From NCBI GenBank assembly GCA_965153455.1, contig OZ234493.1:25410213-25474212 (forward strand): a stretch of DNA of 64,000 nucleotides. The letters run 5' to 3'. Positions 47,683 to 57,763 of this stretch are shown here, piece after piece. This DNA is from Sphagnum compactum. Its lineage: Eukaryota; Bryophyta; Sphagnopsida; Sphagnales. The notes under the pieces are model-generated. The model was not told where the DNA came from. It saw only the letters and a program-made list of their open reading frames with translations, and ran no database searches. Both the position numbers and the translations under genes were made by a program. Position 1 is the stretch's first letter. Every line of letters starts with the position of its first letter.

Positions 47683-48236
47683 GGATCTCATCAACTTTAC
47701 CAAGGATAATGGACTGCAATCAAGTACTCATGTAGCTCGAAATGCATCTGTGAAATTGATCAGGGTCGTCCACAGATGCCTAGGCCCAGGTTTGAAGACA
47801 ACTAAATCTTTGACCAGGTTGAATTTTTTCAGTCAGTGACCTGCCATTGATATGATCTGTTGATTAATGGAGGGTTCTCTGGATCTACAGACATTAAGGG
47901 TTTCCTGAATGATTTGAATTCGACTCTTCAAGGTGCAATTGATGCTGAGATTGAGAAGAATCCCTATGAGGCATTTCTCCTACTGCTGAAATAGTTTTGT
48001 TGTTATTGCAGGAAAATTTCCATTGTTTTCCTTTTGAGTTGATGAAAGATTTTGTTTGGTGCATTGAATCTTGGAATTGGGTTTTTCTTAAGGACCTGTT
48101 GTAGCATCAAAGAGAATAATTCGAAATGTAGACAACTCTATGCCAGCTGGTGGTACTGATGGATTACCTTGTGAAGATATCATTGGGAAGTTGACTGCAT
48201 GATTATGGAAAAACATGAATAGTCCTAACTAGAAGG
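47683..48236 (+). pseudogene. MOR1/XMAP215-like TOG protein, internal exon fragment
   Basis: Three exon-like blocks with plant splice signals. About 47683-47795: 'DLINFTKDNGLQSSTHVARN...VKLI'. About 47893-47970: 'IKGFLNDLNSTLQGAIDAEI' then 'EKNPYE'. About 48095-48236: 'MPAGGTDGLPCEDIIGKLTA', then two stop codons. These match in order the segment of plant MOR1 with 'DIGLQSS..ATRNATIKLL', 'DIKGFL.DVKPALLSALDAE' and 'GLPREDISGKITP'. MOR1 is a microtubule polymerase of 2000 residues, so this is a small internal scrap with stops. An Asp/Glu-rich stretch at 47546-47640 may be an unrelated preceding exon. Confidence 0.65.
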
Positions 48237-48298
48237 TTAGTATCTCTTTTCTTGAGAACACTTGAAATTCTGCAAATGTGCATGATCAAGGTTTGTGT

Positions 48299-49428
48299 GC
48301 CTATGCTAAGTCACAGTCCTAGAAGTTTGTCACAGTTTGTAAGTTCCATGGAGCATTGGAGCAGAAAAAAAATCAAAAGACGCATTGTCTAGGCATCCAC
48401 ATGTACTGCCAGTTCTTTACCTGATGCATGTTGCCTGTTACAAATTGTGAGAGTTAGAATTTATTGAAAATCAAGTTGGATGGGGAGACTTTGGAGAAAG
48501 ACAAAAATGAAAGTTTGTATTGCCACCATGTGACCATCAGTCATTGCACACAGATTGATCTGCTACCACACCGGGGAGTTTGAACCTGTACAAATTTGCA
48601 AGGTGATCACTTCAAAAGAGTAACCCATCATTCAGGGTCATATTGCAAGTAACTTCACCATTCAGCAGACTTGTGATTTTGACTGTTTTGAAGCATTTTG
48701 CATAATTTGGCAATTTGTGAGGTATTGAGATATGTCAATGGTCTTAACTTTAAAACCACTATTTAAATCTGTGAGGTATTGATTATGCTAATGGTTTGAA
48801 ATAGTGGCCATTGACAGTCATGCACTTTACCACGATTAAGTGTGACTTTTATATATTTAAAGTCTACTCTGAAAAGATCTTGGTTCAAACCTCATTTAGG
48901 TTAGAATGGACTTACTTGAAAACTGGTGGTACTTATTTTCATGATAATCTGAAAACCAATGAGGGTATCAGATCTTGACAAAAAAGAATTTTCAAGAACT
49001 GGGCTGCAGTTTTTCCAAAACTGCAGCTGAAAACTGAAGATAGGATGAAAACAGTACACAGGAGGGAAAAAAAGGGGGAGGGCGGAGAGACTGAAATGGT
49101 TTCCCCAACGGAATTGGTCCTCGCAGCGGTCTCACCCCTCAGTTTTGGATTTCCTTCACCTGTTCCTTTTCTGCTGCTCATATTCTTCATTAATTGTCAG
49201 AATAAAATCCTGCAAATCTTGTGAACTGATACCCAGTTTGCTCACTTCCAGGCTACACTCAAATTGGGGAAGAAACAGACATTACAGGGTAAAACTAGGG
49301 CCAAAACAAATGATGTGTCTAACTCTAATGACCTTGGAATCTTTTCTATAGCAGTGGCAAGTCTTAAAAAGCTCTAACATGAATTGCAAGTGGGTGCTGG
49401 AGCCATGATCCGTCCACGATTCACTATA
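48299..49428 (+). repeat. Inverted repeat, left arm (partner 56645-57763)
   Basis: About 1.1 kb that matches 56645-57763 in reverse complement over its whole length. Matches run from 'gcctatgctaagtcacagtcct' at the outer end to 'gaattgcaagtgggtgctgg' at the inner end. The arms enclose 7.2 kb with a lectin gene, a kinase pseudogene and a nested hairpin. No transposase lies in the arms. Confidence 0.85.
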
Positions 49429-49429
49429 A

Positions 49430-50822
49430 CTAAATAACAACCTCAGGCCTCCTTATGAACACTCCAATATGGTCCAGACATGTGCCTGCCCGCCCCAAAA
49501 TGCCAACTATCTTTCCAACATCAGTCTTGAAAGGTGTATCTCCTGTAACACCATAAGGGCCATAGATTTCCTTGTTGGATTTGAATGTGAGGGAAGAAAT
49601 AACAGTGAAATGGTTATTTGACCCTACAGTAGTGTCCGCCGGTCCATTAACTACATTGTGAACTTCACCATCCCAACTCAGTGCAGGTGTTGTACCATAG
49701 GATCCCTCAATTCGTTCAAGATATTCATAAGGGTGTCTGAATTTAATCTGCATTACAAAAGGAAATAAGAATACAGTTCATGCTTCAGACAACTTAAAAT
49801 TTGGGAGTGGAACTTTCAACTCACCAACAATGAAACATATTCTGAACTTCCTAAGGCTTGATTGTGTTTCAAACTGAACCTGCACTATAATAGTGGAAAA
49901 CCTCATTCAGACATTTTCATCAAAAAGTAGAAAAATTCAGTGCCAAAAAAAGACAGGACAGGAAAGGTTTTTCATTGTTAGAAAAAAGGATGTCCAAACT
50001 TCATTTATGAAGATTTTAGCCCTTAGGATTTCAAATTTGAGTTAGGCTAAGGCTAAATGTACAGTAATTCGAACAACTTTCACACCTTTATCGTTATTTA
50101 AGATTAAAGTCATATTGAGCTTTCAATTATTTCTTGAAACCTATTTGAAGCAGTCTGTTCTTATGTTAATCTTTATGACCTAGATTTCAACTTTTAACAT
50201 GTATACATTTCTTATTGTTCTTTCATTTTTCCACTCGTCAATGTCATTCTGTATATTCATATAGTGGAAACACTTCACAACCATGTGATCTGCAGGACAA
50301 CACAGTTATCAATCTGTTGGTCTACTATAACCATTGAACTCCCTCACTACTTCAATATGTCATTGAAATTTAACTTGAAAATTTTTACCTCAGTCTCTCC
50401 TGCTAGTGGGTCTGTCGACGATGATCCATGACCAGAGTGAAATGCCTGTCCATCCATATCATAGTAAACAGTAAGACACCAGATAGCTTTATGGGTGAGA
50501 CTGAATCTAATCTTGAACCCTGTAATGGCTGCCGTTACACCTTCACAGAAGCTAAAACCAGTTCGAGTTGGTGCTCCCCAAGGCCCTTGAACCTGTTGAA
50601 TAACGTTTGTATGTCAACCCCACAAATTTGATACATACCATAAATGTTGTTATAAACATGGCTGCAAGTCATGTGTTTGTGGTCCAGCGACGGTTAAAGA
50701 AGCCGTACATTCAAAAAGCTCTTCCAACCAAAATGCCCTATATTGCAGTTTGGTGTAATTTACCTGAATGAGTTTTGTACCCAATGGATGAATAGTCACA
50801 TTTTGCAGCTGCACTTCATCAC
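49430..50822 (-). CDS. Jacalin-related lectin (5' end not defined)
   Basis: Exons on the minus strand: 50822-50764 (enters with two bases of a split codon), 50592-50389 and 49747-49430 with stop. They join in phase to at least 192 aa. Jacalin-fold marks: 'QGPWGAPTRTGFSF' (start of the fold), 'AITGFKIRF.....IWCLTVYYDMDGQ', 'KFRHPYEYLERIEGSYG' (the H/YPxEYL.xI.G signature), 'ISSLTFKSNKEIYGPYG', 'KIVGILGRAGTCLDHIGVFI'. This is a mannose/galactose-type carbohydrate-binding domain, usually defence- or stress-related in plants. The first coding exon was not found; it should lie upstream of 50822, possibly before the kinase pseudogene begins 640 bp away. No stop breaks the three exons, so the gene may be functional. 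Confidence 0.75.
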
Positions 50823-51455
50823 CTACAAAATGAAAGACATAAACTGAATGACCCCAATTGGAAATTGGGCCCAATTGAATTATTAATCTGCAACCTCCTC
50901 AGCACGGGACTGTATTGAGGGCTCAATTAGCTTGTGAGTAATGGTAGGTCAGGTTCTGGGAAAACAAAAGTATCGATAATTCCAATACCTTGGTAAAGAT
51001 CTAGCTGGTCTACCTTGGGTCTCAAAACAATTATAAACACTAGCTCTTGGCTCAAGGTTAGGGCTGAAAATATGTCAAGGAAGAACCAGAGTTTGTTGGC
51101 CTTGCCTGCCAAGGCATGGATATTGTGTTTAGATTCATTATAGAGTATACTAGCTTAAGGGATTTTGGTAGTAGGTCTATTTTTATATGAGGATTTTTAA
51201 AAGATGATATTTTGGCTTGTGTTGAAACTTGAGATTAGTTATAGAGTAATGACATTTTGAAGGATTTTGGTTTCTTTAGAGGAGTTTCTTGAAGATTATA
51301 TTTTTGCATGGTAAAATTTTTGAATTTTCATAAATTTTCTTCTTTTTGGCCTTAAAATACTTTTTAATGTATATGGCAAGGCCACAGTGTGACACACCCC
51401 TTGTTTTTTTCCAATTTTGTGATGTAGCCAAAGTGACCAACATCCACAGGAGAAT
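50823..51455. other. Spacer between lectin exons and kinase pseudogene
   Basis: Should contain the missing first exon(s) of the lectin on the minus strand, but none was recognised. The 61-codon frame at 50927-51112 is not lectin-like. Confidence 0.35.
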
Positions 51456-53037
51456 TTAGCCAAGGGTACCTCTCAGGAGAAGTTCTTTGATGTATCTCAG
51501 TTCTCTGCAGATTTCACTGAAATTGGGCCTCTCATCAGGTTTATCCTCCCAGCACCTTTGTATCAAGATAGCCAACCGCCTTGGACAGCTTTCAGGAAGC
51601 TTTGGCCGCAGACCATGCTTTCTTATCTGCTTGACCAGCTGAGTCCGGCTCATATGTGAACCTGCATAAGGCTGTTCCCCAGTCAGTATCTCAGCGCATA
51701 CAATGGCAAAACTGTACACATCTACTTTAAATGGGAGTTTCCGCAAAGAGCCATGCTCTGACTCATGGTCGATGTCATCCTCGTTGCCGATCATCTCAGG
51801 AGCCATCCATAGCCGAGTCCCAATATCAACTGGCTGGTCTGAATATCTGGTGCTCAAGTTTTTGATCTTCGCCGTCCCAAAATCGGCAACCTTTGCATTC
51901 AGATAGCCCTCGTGGTATTTGAGTTCCGGGGCATCTGCAAGAGGTCTTACTAAAATGTTTAAGGACTTCAGGTCACGATGTATGAAGCGTCTTGGGGCTC
52001 TGCCATGCAAGTATTTCATCCCTTCTGCCACTTGCAGCATTAGACCCACTGCCGCAAGAATTGAAAGTCTTGGAACATCCTTAAGAAACTTAGACAGGTC
52101 ACTGACCATCAGATCCATGAAGAGGGAGCAATTATCTTTGTCTTTATCTTCGGACCAACAGACTATTCTCACCACAGTCGGGTGGCAAATGCGAGTCAGA
52201 ATGTCATACTCTATCATGAGGCTCTGACTCTCATTCCCATTCTTATGGAAAACCTTCTTCGCATATTTCTCTCCTAACTATGTGGTTTCCTGAACTTTTC
52301 CGAAGGTACATTTCCCCAATAATTTCCCCTTAGGTCTCGAGGATCCACCTTCCACAATGAGGGGACTGCAATTTCTCTGGCCATAGGACCATCTGCTAAT
52401 GCAGCTGCCCATTTATCCAGCATCTCCAACAACTGTGTAGCAAGGCATGCATCACTCCGAAACCTCAGACAGAGTCCTCCATTGTATTGTCGCAAACATG
52501 GTCTTGCCTTAGGTGCTCCAAGCCCAACCTCAAACTCTCTCGGTCTTCATTTGAAGCTCTCTCCAATTTGAAGAGATCAAATGCATTCAGCTTGCCGTTG
52601 CATCCTTCTGGCTCAAACATCACAGTCTGTCTACCAGCAGAACTCACCTTCCGAGGATTGATGCTACAGAGTATCAAAGTGCACCATTCTATTTCGTAAA
52701 GGATTTTAGCAAAGTCCTCGATGTTGGTGCCAGCACGTTGTTTGATGGCTCTTAGCAACCACTTTTCAGCACAACAGTCCTTGATCAGTGACAAAGCATC
52801 TGTCACAACTCGATACAGTTCTTTGAGCGTTGCCTCATATGGTTCAAAGGCCACAGCAGAATCGGCGCAAGTTGACTCCACAGAGTTCAAAATTTCTTGA
52901 GTCTGGGCTGAGAGCTTTTCCACAATACATTTACATTGGAGTTTATTGAGCTTCAATCGCTGTTCATTTTCTCCTGATGTAAGGCCTTCAGCTTTATCTA
53001 CTGCTGCTTTGACCAACAGCAGGAAATTGGTGGCCAT
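51456..53037 (-). pseudogene. TKL kinase pseudogene, DUF1221/MLKL-like plant kinase family
   Basis: Three minus-strand frames in three different phases form one broken gene: 53037-about 52470 (N-terminal helical region, start MATNFLLLVKAAVDKAEG), 52495-about 52300 (linker, 'ALPSLWKVDP'-type approach to the kinase domain), and about 52300-51456 (kinase domain). The last includes 'FGKV' of the Gly loop, 'HPTVVRIVCW', 'FIHRDLKSLNILV' (HRD intact), 'VADFGTAKI' (DFG intact), 'MAPEM' and 'RCWEDKPDERP'. Lesions: a frameshift near 52470-52495, a frameshift near 52300-52320 and a TAG at 52278-52280 inside the ATP-binding lobe. Catalytic motifs are otherwise conserved, so loss may be recent. The helical N-terminus plus TKL kinase recalls plant MLKL-like proteins; that label is an inference. 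Confidence 0.75.
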
Positions 53038-53461
53038 CTATAGTTAACCCTGCACAAAAACCAGATTTTTAGTAAGAACCGATCAGCACGAGTGAATTTG
53101 GTCTTGGTGTCGCCATAATTCTTCCATCATAATAGTTGGCTGAGGCTATAAGCTTCAGTAGGAAAGTTACGAGCTTCGTTTATCATTCCCTCTTGGCCCA
53201 TCAGTTGTGAGGGGATGAGAAAACTATGCTTACGGAGGAGCTCCAGCAGCCGGTGGAGAGACAGAAGGTGCAGGAGCAGGTGCTCTCTAAAGGATTTAGT
53301 GATAAAAGTACAACAGAAGAATGTTACACCATGCGGATCCTACATCTGAGAAATTCACAACAGAAAGATATGTGCTCCTTGTCTGCTTATGTATACTGCA
53401 CAACTGCCACACTCCCCCACATTGCTTTACCATTAACAACATTTTTAGAATAATAATGTCA
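53038..53461. other. Upstream flank of the kinase pseudogene
   Basis: No gene is seen. It probably holds the former promoter and leader of the pseudogene on the minus strand; no TATA box was fixed. Confidence 0.3.
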
Positions 53462-53760
53462 TTATCATGAGGGCTTCTTCTGATGCTTCTTCTGCAACAC
53501 AAGGGAGCTTTATGCTGATGATGAGTGAGGCTTCTTCTTATGCTTCTTCTGCAACACAGAGAGCTTCATGATGATGATGATGATGATGATGAGGGCTTCT
53601 TCTGATGCTTCTTATGCAACACAAGGGGCGTCTTGAGACTGATGCTTCTTCTGTAACATAGGGGAGCTTCATGCACATGCATGTCTATGTGAGTTTTAAA
53701 TCCATGATTGCATCTGTGTTTATATGGTTTCTCATTTGCTTCTTTTGTTTGCATTTGTAT
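53462..53760 (+). repeat. Hairpin left arm with VNTR (partner 54785-55083)
   Basis: About 300 bp that is highly similar in reverse complement to 54785-55083. It is built of about 60-70 bp units with 'gaggcttcttctgatgcttctt', 'tgcaacacaagggagctt' and (atg)n cores, then a unique tail with 'ctcatttgcttc'. The arms are separated by about 1.0 kb and could fold as a hairpin transcript. Confidence 0.85.
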
Positions 53761-53786
53761 GACCATCTGTGTCTGCATTGTGCAAG

Positions 53787-53822
<36 letters not shown>

Positions 53823-54784
53823 CAGTGCATGTATTTTGCATTCCTTCTGTTCAAGCTTTCTTCCTGTAGGCATGTGCAATGCAATTGCATTTCAATCAAC
53901 AAGCTGCATCTGGATCTGTATCAAAATTACTGTTCAAGTTAACCACTTTGGTAGTGATGGCAACAATCTTGTTAGTTTTTGAACATAGTAACGAGATCCA
54001 GAGGTTCTCAACAATCTTAGATCAGTTGTGGTGTCATCCTTGCTGCTACTGCTGTGTACATAAGCTTCAGGTGTCTACCCCTTTGAAATTATGTGAGCGC
54101 TTTGAATTTGCAGACAAAGTTTTAGGAGCATTGCTGCTCTACTACCTGTACAAACACACTCATCACCAGAATGAAGACATGGATCACAAAAGGCATTCTC
54201 TTCCCAATGCAACAGCTGCTCCAAATTTTTTTGTAAGAACAAGAGACTCTTTTCTCTCTCTCTCTCTCCGTGTTTGACACTAACATTTGAATACTAATGC
54301 CAATGAATTTCTCATGATGCCTTACACCCTATTGATGATGATGATACTTGAATACTTCCTGTGATCTCAAAACAATATACAAAGGAAAGCTGTTGCAGAC
54401 TCCAGAGCATTGGAGAAGTTTGTTCCTTTTGTTCTAGGTAAGTATGTACTACCGCAATCAGCCATGTTGCTTGCAGCTTTCTTTCCAATTTTTAATTGCT
54501 TTGCTTCAAGCTCTCACATACATCAGTTTATGAATGTGGTAACTGAAGCTTCATAATTCAGTAGAGCAAAACTCCTGACATTGTACAAACTTTCTTCTTT
54601 AGACATGTATTTGACAGCAGTGGCAAAAGCTTCATCTTTCTGGGAAAGACAAATGGAATGATGGGTTTTGATTCACACCCAATCTTGCACGCACACACGC
54701 ACAATGCATACCACAGTGCTGTCAGAGAATACTTGGAAAACAAGCCATAAACAAAAAAAAACGAAAAAACTATAAAAAAGGAAT
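53761..54784 (+). other. Hairpin loop with (TG)n tract and coding-like scraps
   Basis: Contains a (TG)n microsatellite at about 53788-53820. A plus-strand frame near 54110-54240 ('ADKVLGALLLYYLYKHTHHQ') and another near 54380-54440 ('KAVADSRALEKFVPFVL', before a good GTAAGT donor) read like exons of an unrecognised gene. No full structure could be assembled. Confidence 0.3.
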
Positions 54785-55190
54785 GGAAACAAATGAAAGC
54801 AAATGAGAAACCATATAAACACAGATGCAATCATGGATATAAAACTCACAGAAACATGTATGTGCATGAAGCTCCCCTATGTTATAGAAGAAGCATCAGC
54901 CTCAAGAGGCCCCCTGTGTTGCATAAGAAGCATCAGAAGAAGCCCTCATCATCATCATCATCATCATGAAGCTCTCTGTGTTGCAGAAGAAGCATAAGAA
55001 GAAGCCTCACTCATCATCAGCATAAAGCTCCCCTGTGTTGCAGAAGAAGCATCAGAAGAAGCCCTCATGATGATGATGATGATGAAGCTCCACTGTGTTG
55101 CAGAAGAAGCATCATCATCTGCATCCTTCTGCATCATCATCATCATCATCATCATTATGAAGCTCTTGGTTGCAGAAGAAGCATGATCAT
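54785..55190 (-). repeat. Hairpin right arm and extended VNTR
   Basis: Reverse-complement partner of 53462-53760, continuing to about 55190 with more units of the same minisatellite ('gcagaagaagcatca', '(atc)n'). Open frames through it on both strands are repeat by-products. Confidence 0.8.
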
Positions 55191-55199
55191 CATCACCAT

Positions 55200-56460
55200 C
55201 ATGATGCGAGGATGCAGTTTCTGCCAACAGGAACATGACACGCTCTATGTACTTGTCCCAACATCCCGTAGCCGGCCACAGCAGCGGCATCAGCAGCGGC
55301 ATCAGGAGCAGGAGGAGGAGGAGGAGGAGGCGGAGGAGGAGGAAGAAGAAGAAAGGCGGTGATGACGGACAAAGACGAAAATTGGTGACTGATTTCCTCG
55401 CAATGCGCATCTTCTTGCTGCCTGCCATCATCGATAACCACCATCTCCAACATAACCTCCTATGTTCCTCCTCGATCACCATCCCCAACCGATCTTCCAT
55501 CACAGCGTCATCCAGCAGCATCATCACAACCACCTGCAAAACAACAACAACAACAACAATCTAGACTGCTGCTGTTCCTCATCTTCTTCTTCTGTGTCGC
55601 TACCAAAACACTGCAATCCGCCATCCTCCTGCTCCTTTTCCTACTACTACAGCTTCTGCTGCTGCTGGTTCTGCTTCTGCCGCCTCTGACGCTGATGGAA
55701 GGCGTTGTGAACATTGTACCAAAAAGTCTTCGTCTTTCTCCTTTTTCCCCTCTGCTTCTGCCATGCCCAAGTCAATCGTCAGGCTATCTCTAGATCCATA
55801 TCTCACCAGCTTCACAAATTTCACTCCTTGCATTCACTGACTGCTGTTACAATGCTGCATCTATTGAAATCAAAAGAGAAAAAAGTCTATAATTCTGAGA
55901 CTTTGAGAGATCTACTTGGCTTAGTACCGAATTAGCCGAAGAGAAGAAGGATTGGAACCTTGCCTGAGCTTGGAACAGTACCAGCAGCAGCAACTTCTGA
56001 GGGTCCGAAATCTCAGGCTGAGGAAGAACATCGACGTAATAAGCAGATTTCCTCGGCAATCAAGCTCCCGGCTGCAAATATATCTGAGCTCAAGGGCGAA
56101 GCTACTACAGATTTATCTGCAGTACGATATACGTCTCCAGCATTGTCTACTGGTTCTCCTCTCGCAGTCGAAGGAGAAGAAAAAGGCCCATGCTGCGAGC
56201 TCGCAGCCAAGGACTTCCTCCTTGATGATCCATCGCTCAAATGGTCGATAGCAGAGGTTGCCGGGATATCACCGAGATCTTTGGGAATCGGGGGAAGGAG
56301 ACTCGACCGATGACGCTTGATAGAGAGACGAAGACGCTTAGGAGGAGGAGCAGCAGCCTCAACCTCCCTCATCCTCAACCACTCTCTTGAGCATGCCAAG
56401 GTTTTCTTCTCACAGAAAGAAGAGGCGCAAGAGCGGGTAAAGCAACAGGGCAGAACCACA
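55200..56460 (-). other. GC-rich, possibly coding region on the minus strand (unrecognised)
   Basis: GC content rises against the flanks. A minus-strand frame at 56459-56013 starts at GTG; the first ATG context gives 'MREVEAAAPPPKRLRLSIKR', a basic nuclear-signal-like stretch, then Ser-rich sequence. Other frames on the same strand, such as 55833-55600 ('KLVRYGSRDSLTIDLGMAEA'), could be later exons. Trinucleotide runs (ggc/gct/agg) inflate open frames in both directions; a plus-strand frame at 55960-56313 overlaps. I recognise no family and cannot decide the strand with confidence. Confidence 0.3.
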
Positions 56461-56644
56461 CGTTCTGAATGTGGACACAGTAGCCCCAGCTATTTGTCTC
56501 TTTGGAGGCAAGCGATAACCTTAGCGAGTCCACTTAGCGGGCACCGGTGGCCGTCATGGGGACGGATGAGGGGACGGATGACGACGGAGGACGGGACGAA
56601 TGGATGGAAAGGACGACCACCCAAGGATATCATATAAGTAGATA

Positions 56645-57763
56645 GTGAACCATGGATGGATCATGGCTCCAGCACCCACTTGCAATTCATGTTAGAGCTT
56701 TTTAAGACTTGCCACTGCTATAGAAAAGATTCCAAGAACATTAGAGTTAGACACATCAGACCCTTTGTTTTGGCCCTGGTTTTACCCTGTACTGTCTGTT
56801 TCTTCCCCAATTTGAGTGTAGCCCGGAAGTGAGCAAACTGGGTATCAGTTCACAAGATTTGCAGGGTTTTATTCTGACAGTTAATGAAGAATATGAGCAG
56901 CCAAGAAGGCACAGGTGAAGGAAATCCAAAACTGAGGGCTGTGAGGACCGATTCCGTTGGGGAAACCATTTCAGTCTCTCCGCCCTCCCCCCTTTCTTCC
57001 CCCCCTTTGTACTGTTTTCATCCTATCTTCGGTTTTCAGCTGCAGTTTTGGAAAAACTGCAGCCCGGTTCTTGAAATTTCTTCTTTTCAAAATCTGATAC
57101 CCTGATTGGTTTTCAGATACAAGTACCATCACTTTTCAAGTAAGTCCGTTCTAACCTAAATGAGGTTTGAACCAAGATCTTTTCAAAGTAGACTTTAAAT
57201 ATATAAAAGTCACACTTAATCGTGGGAAATAAAGTGCATGACTGTCAATGGCCACTATTTCAAACCATTAGCACAATCAATACCTCACAGATTTAAAGTT
57301 AAGACCATTGACATGTCTCAATACCTCACAAATTGCCAAATTATGCAAAATGCTTCAAAACAGTCAAAATACACAAGTCTGCTGAACGGTGAAGTTACTT
57401 GCAATATGACCCTGAATGATGGGTTACTCTATTGAAGTGATCACCTTGCAAATTTGTACAGGTTCAAACTTCCCGGTTGGGTAGTAGATCAATCTGTGTG
57501 CAATGACTGACGGTCACATGGTGGCAATACGAAATTTCATTTTTGTCTCGCTCCAAAGTCTTCCAGTCCAACTTGATTTTCAATAAATTCTAACTATCAT
57601 GCTCTCATGACTCGTAACAGGCAACATGCATCAGGTATTAAGAACTGGCAGTACATGTGGATGCCTGGACAACGCATCTTTTGATTTGATCACCGCACAA
57701 TGCTCCATGGAACTTACAAACTGTCACAAAGACTTCTAGGACTGTGACTTAGCATAGGCATTC
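56645..57763 (-). repeat. Inverted repeat, right arm (partner 48299-49428)
   Basis: Reverse-complement partner of the left arm. Internal landmarks on the plus strand: 'ggatcatggctccagcacc' at the inner edge, 'gattccgttggggaaacc' near 56950, 'gaccattgacatgtctcaa' near 57303 and 'ttagcataggcattc' at the outer edge. The arm contains small indels relative to its partner, showing some age. Confidence 0.85.

Noticed and set aside
54964-55539. 191-codon open frame on the minus strand
   Set aside because: Made of (atg)n/(gct)n microsatellites and the hairpin minisatellite; runs of Met, Leu and Ser reflect repeats, not a protein.
56013-56459. Possible CDK-inhibitor (KRP/ICK)-like gene on the minus strand
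   Set aside because: The basic 'KRLRLSIKR' start suggested it, but the conserved C-terminal KRP block was not found in any nearby frame. Kept only as an unrecognised GC-rich region.
48299-57763. Complete TIR transposon of 9.5 kb
   Set aside because: No transposase and no target duplication are visible, and the arms are much longer than usual TIRs. Reported as an inverted repeat instead.
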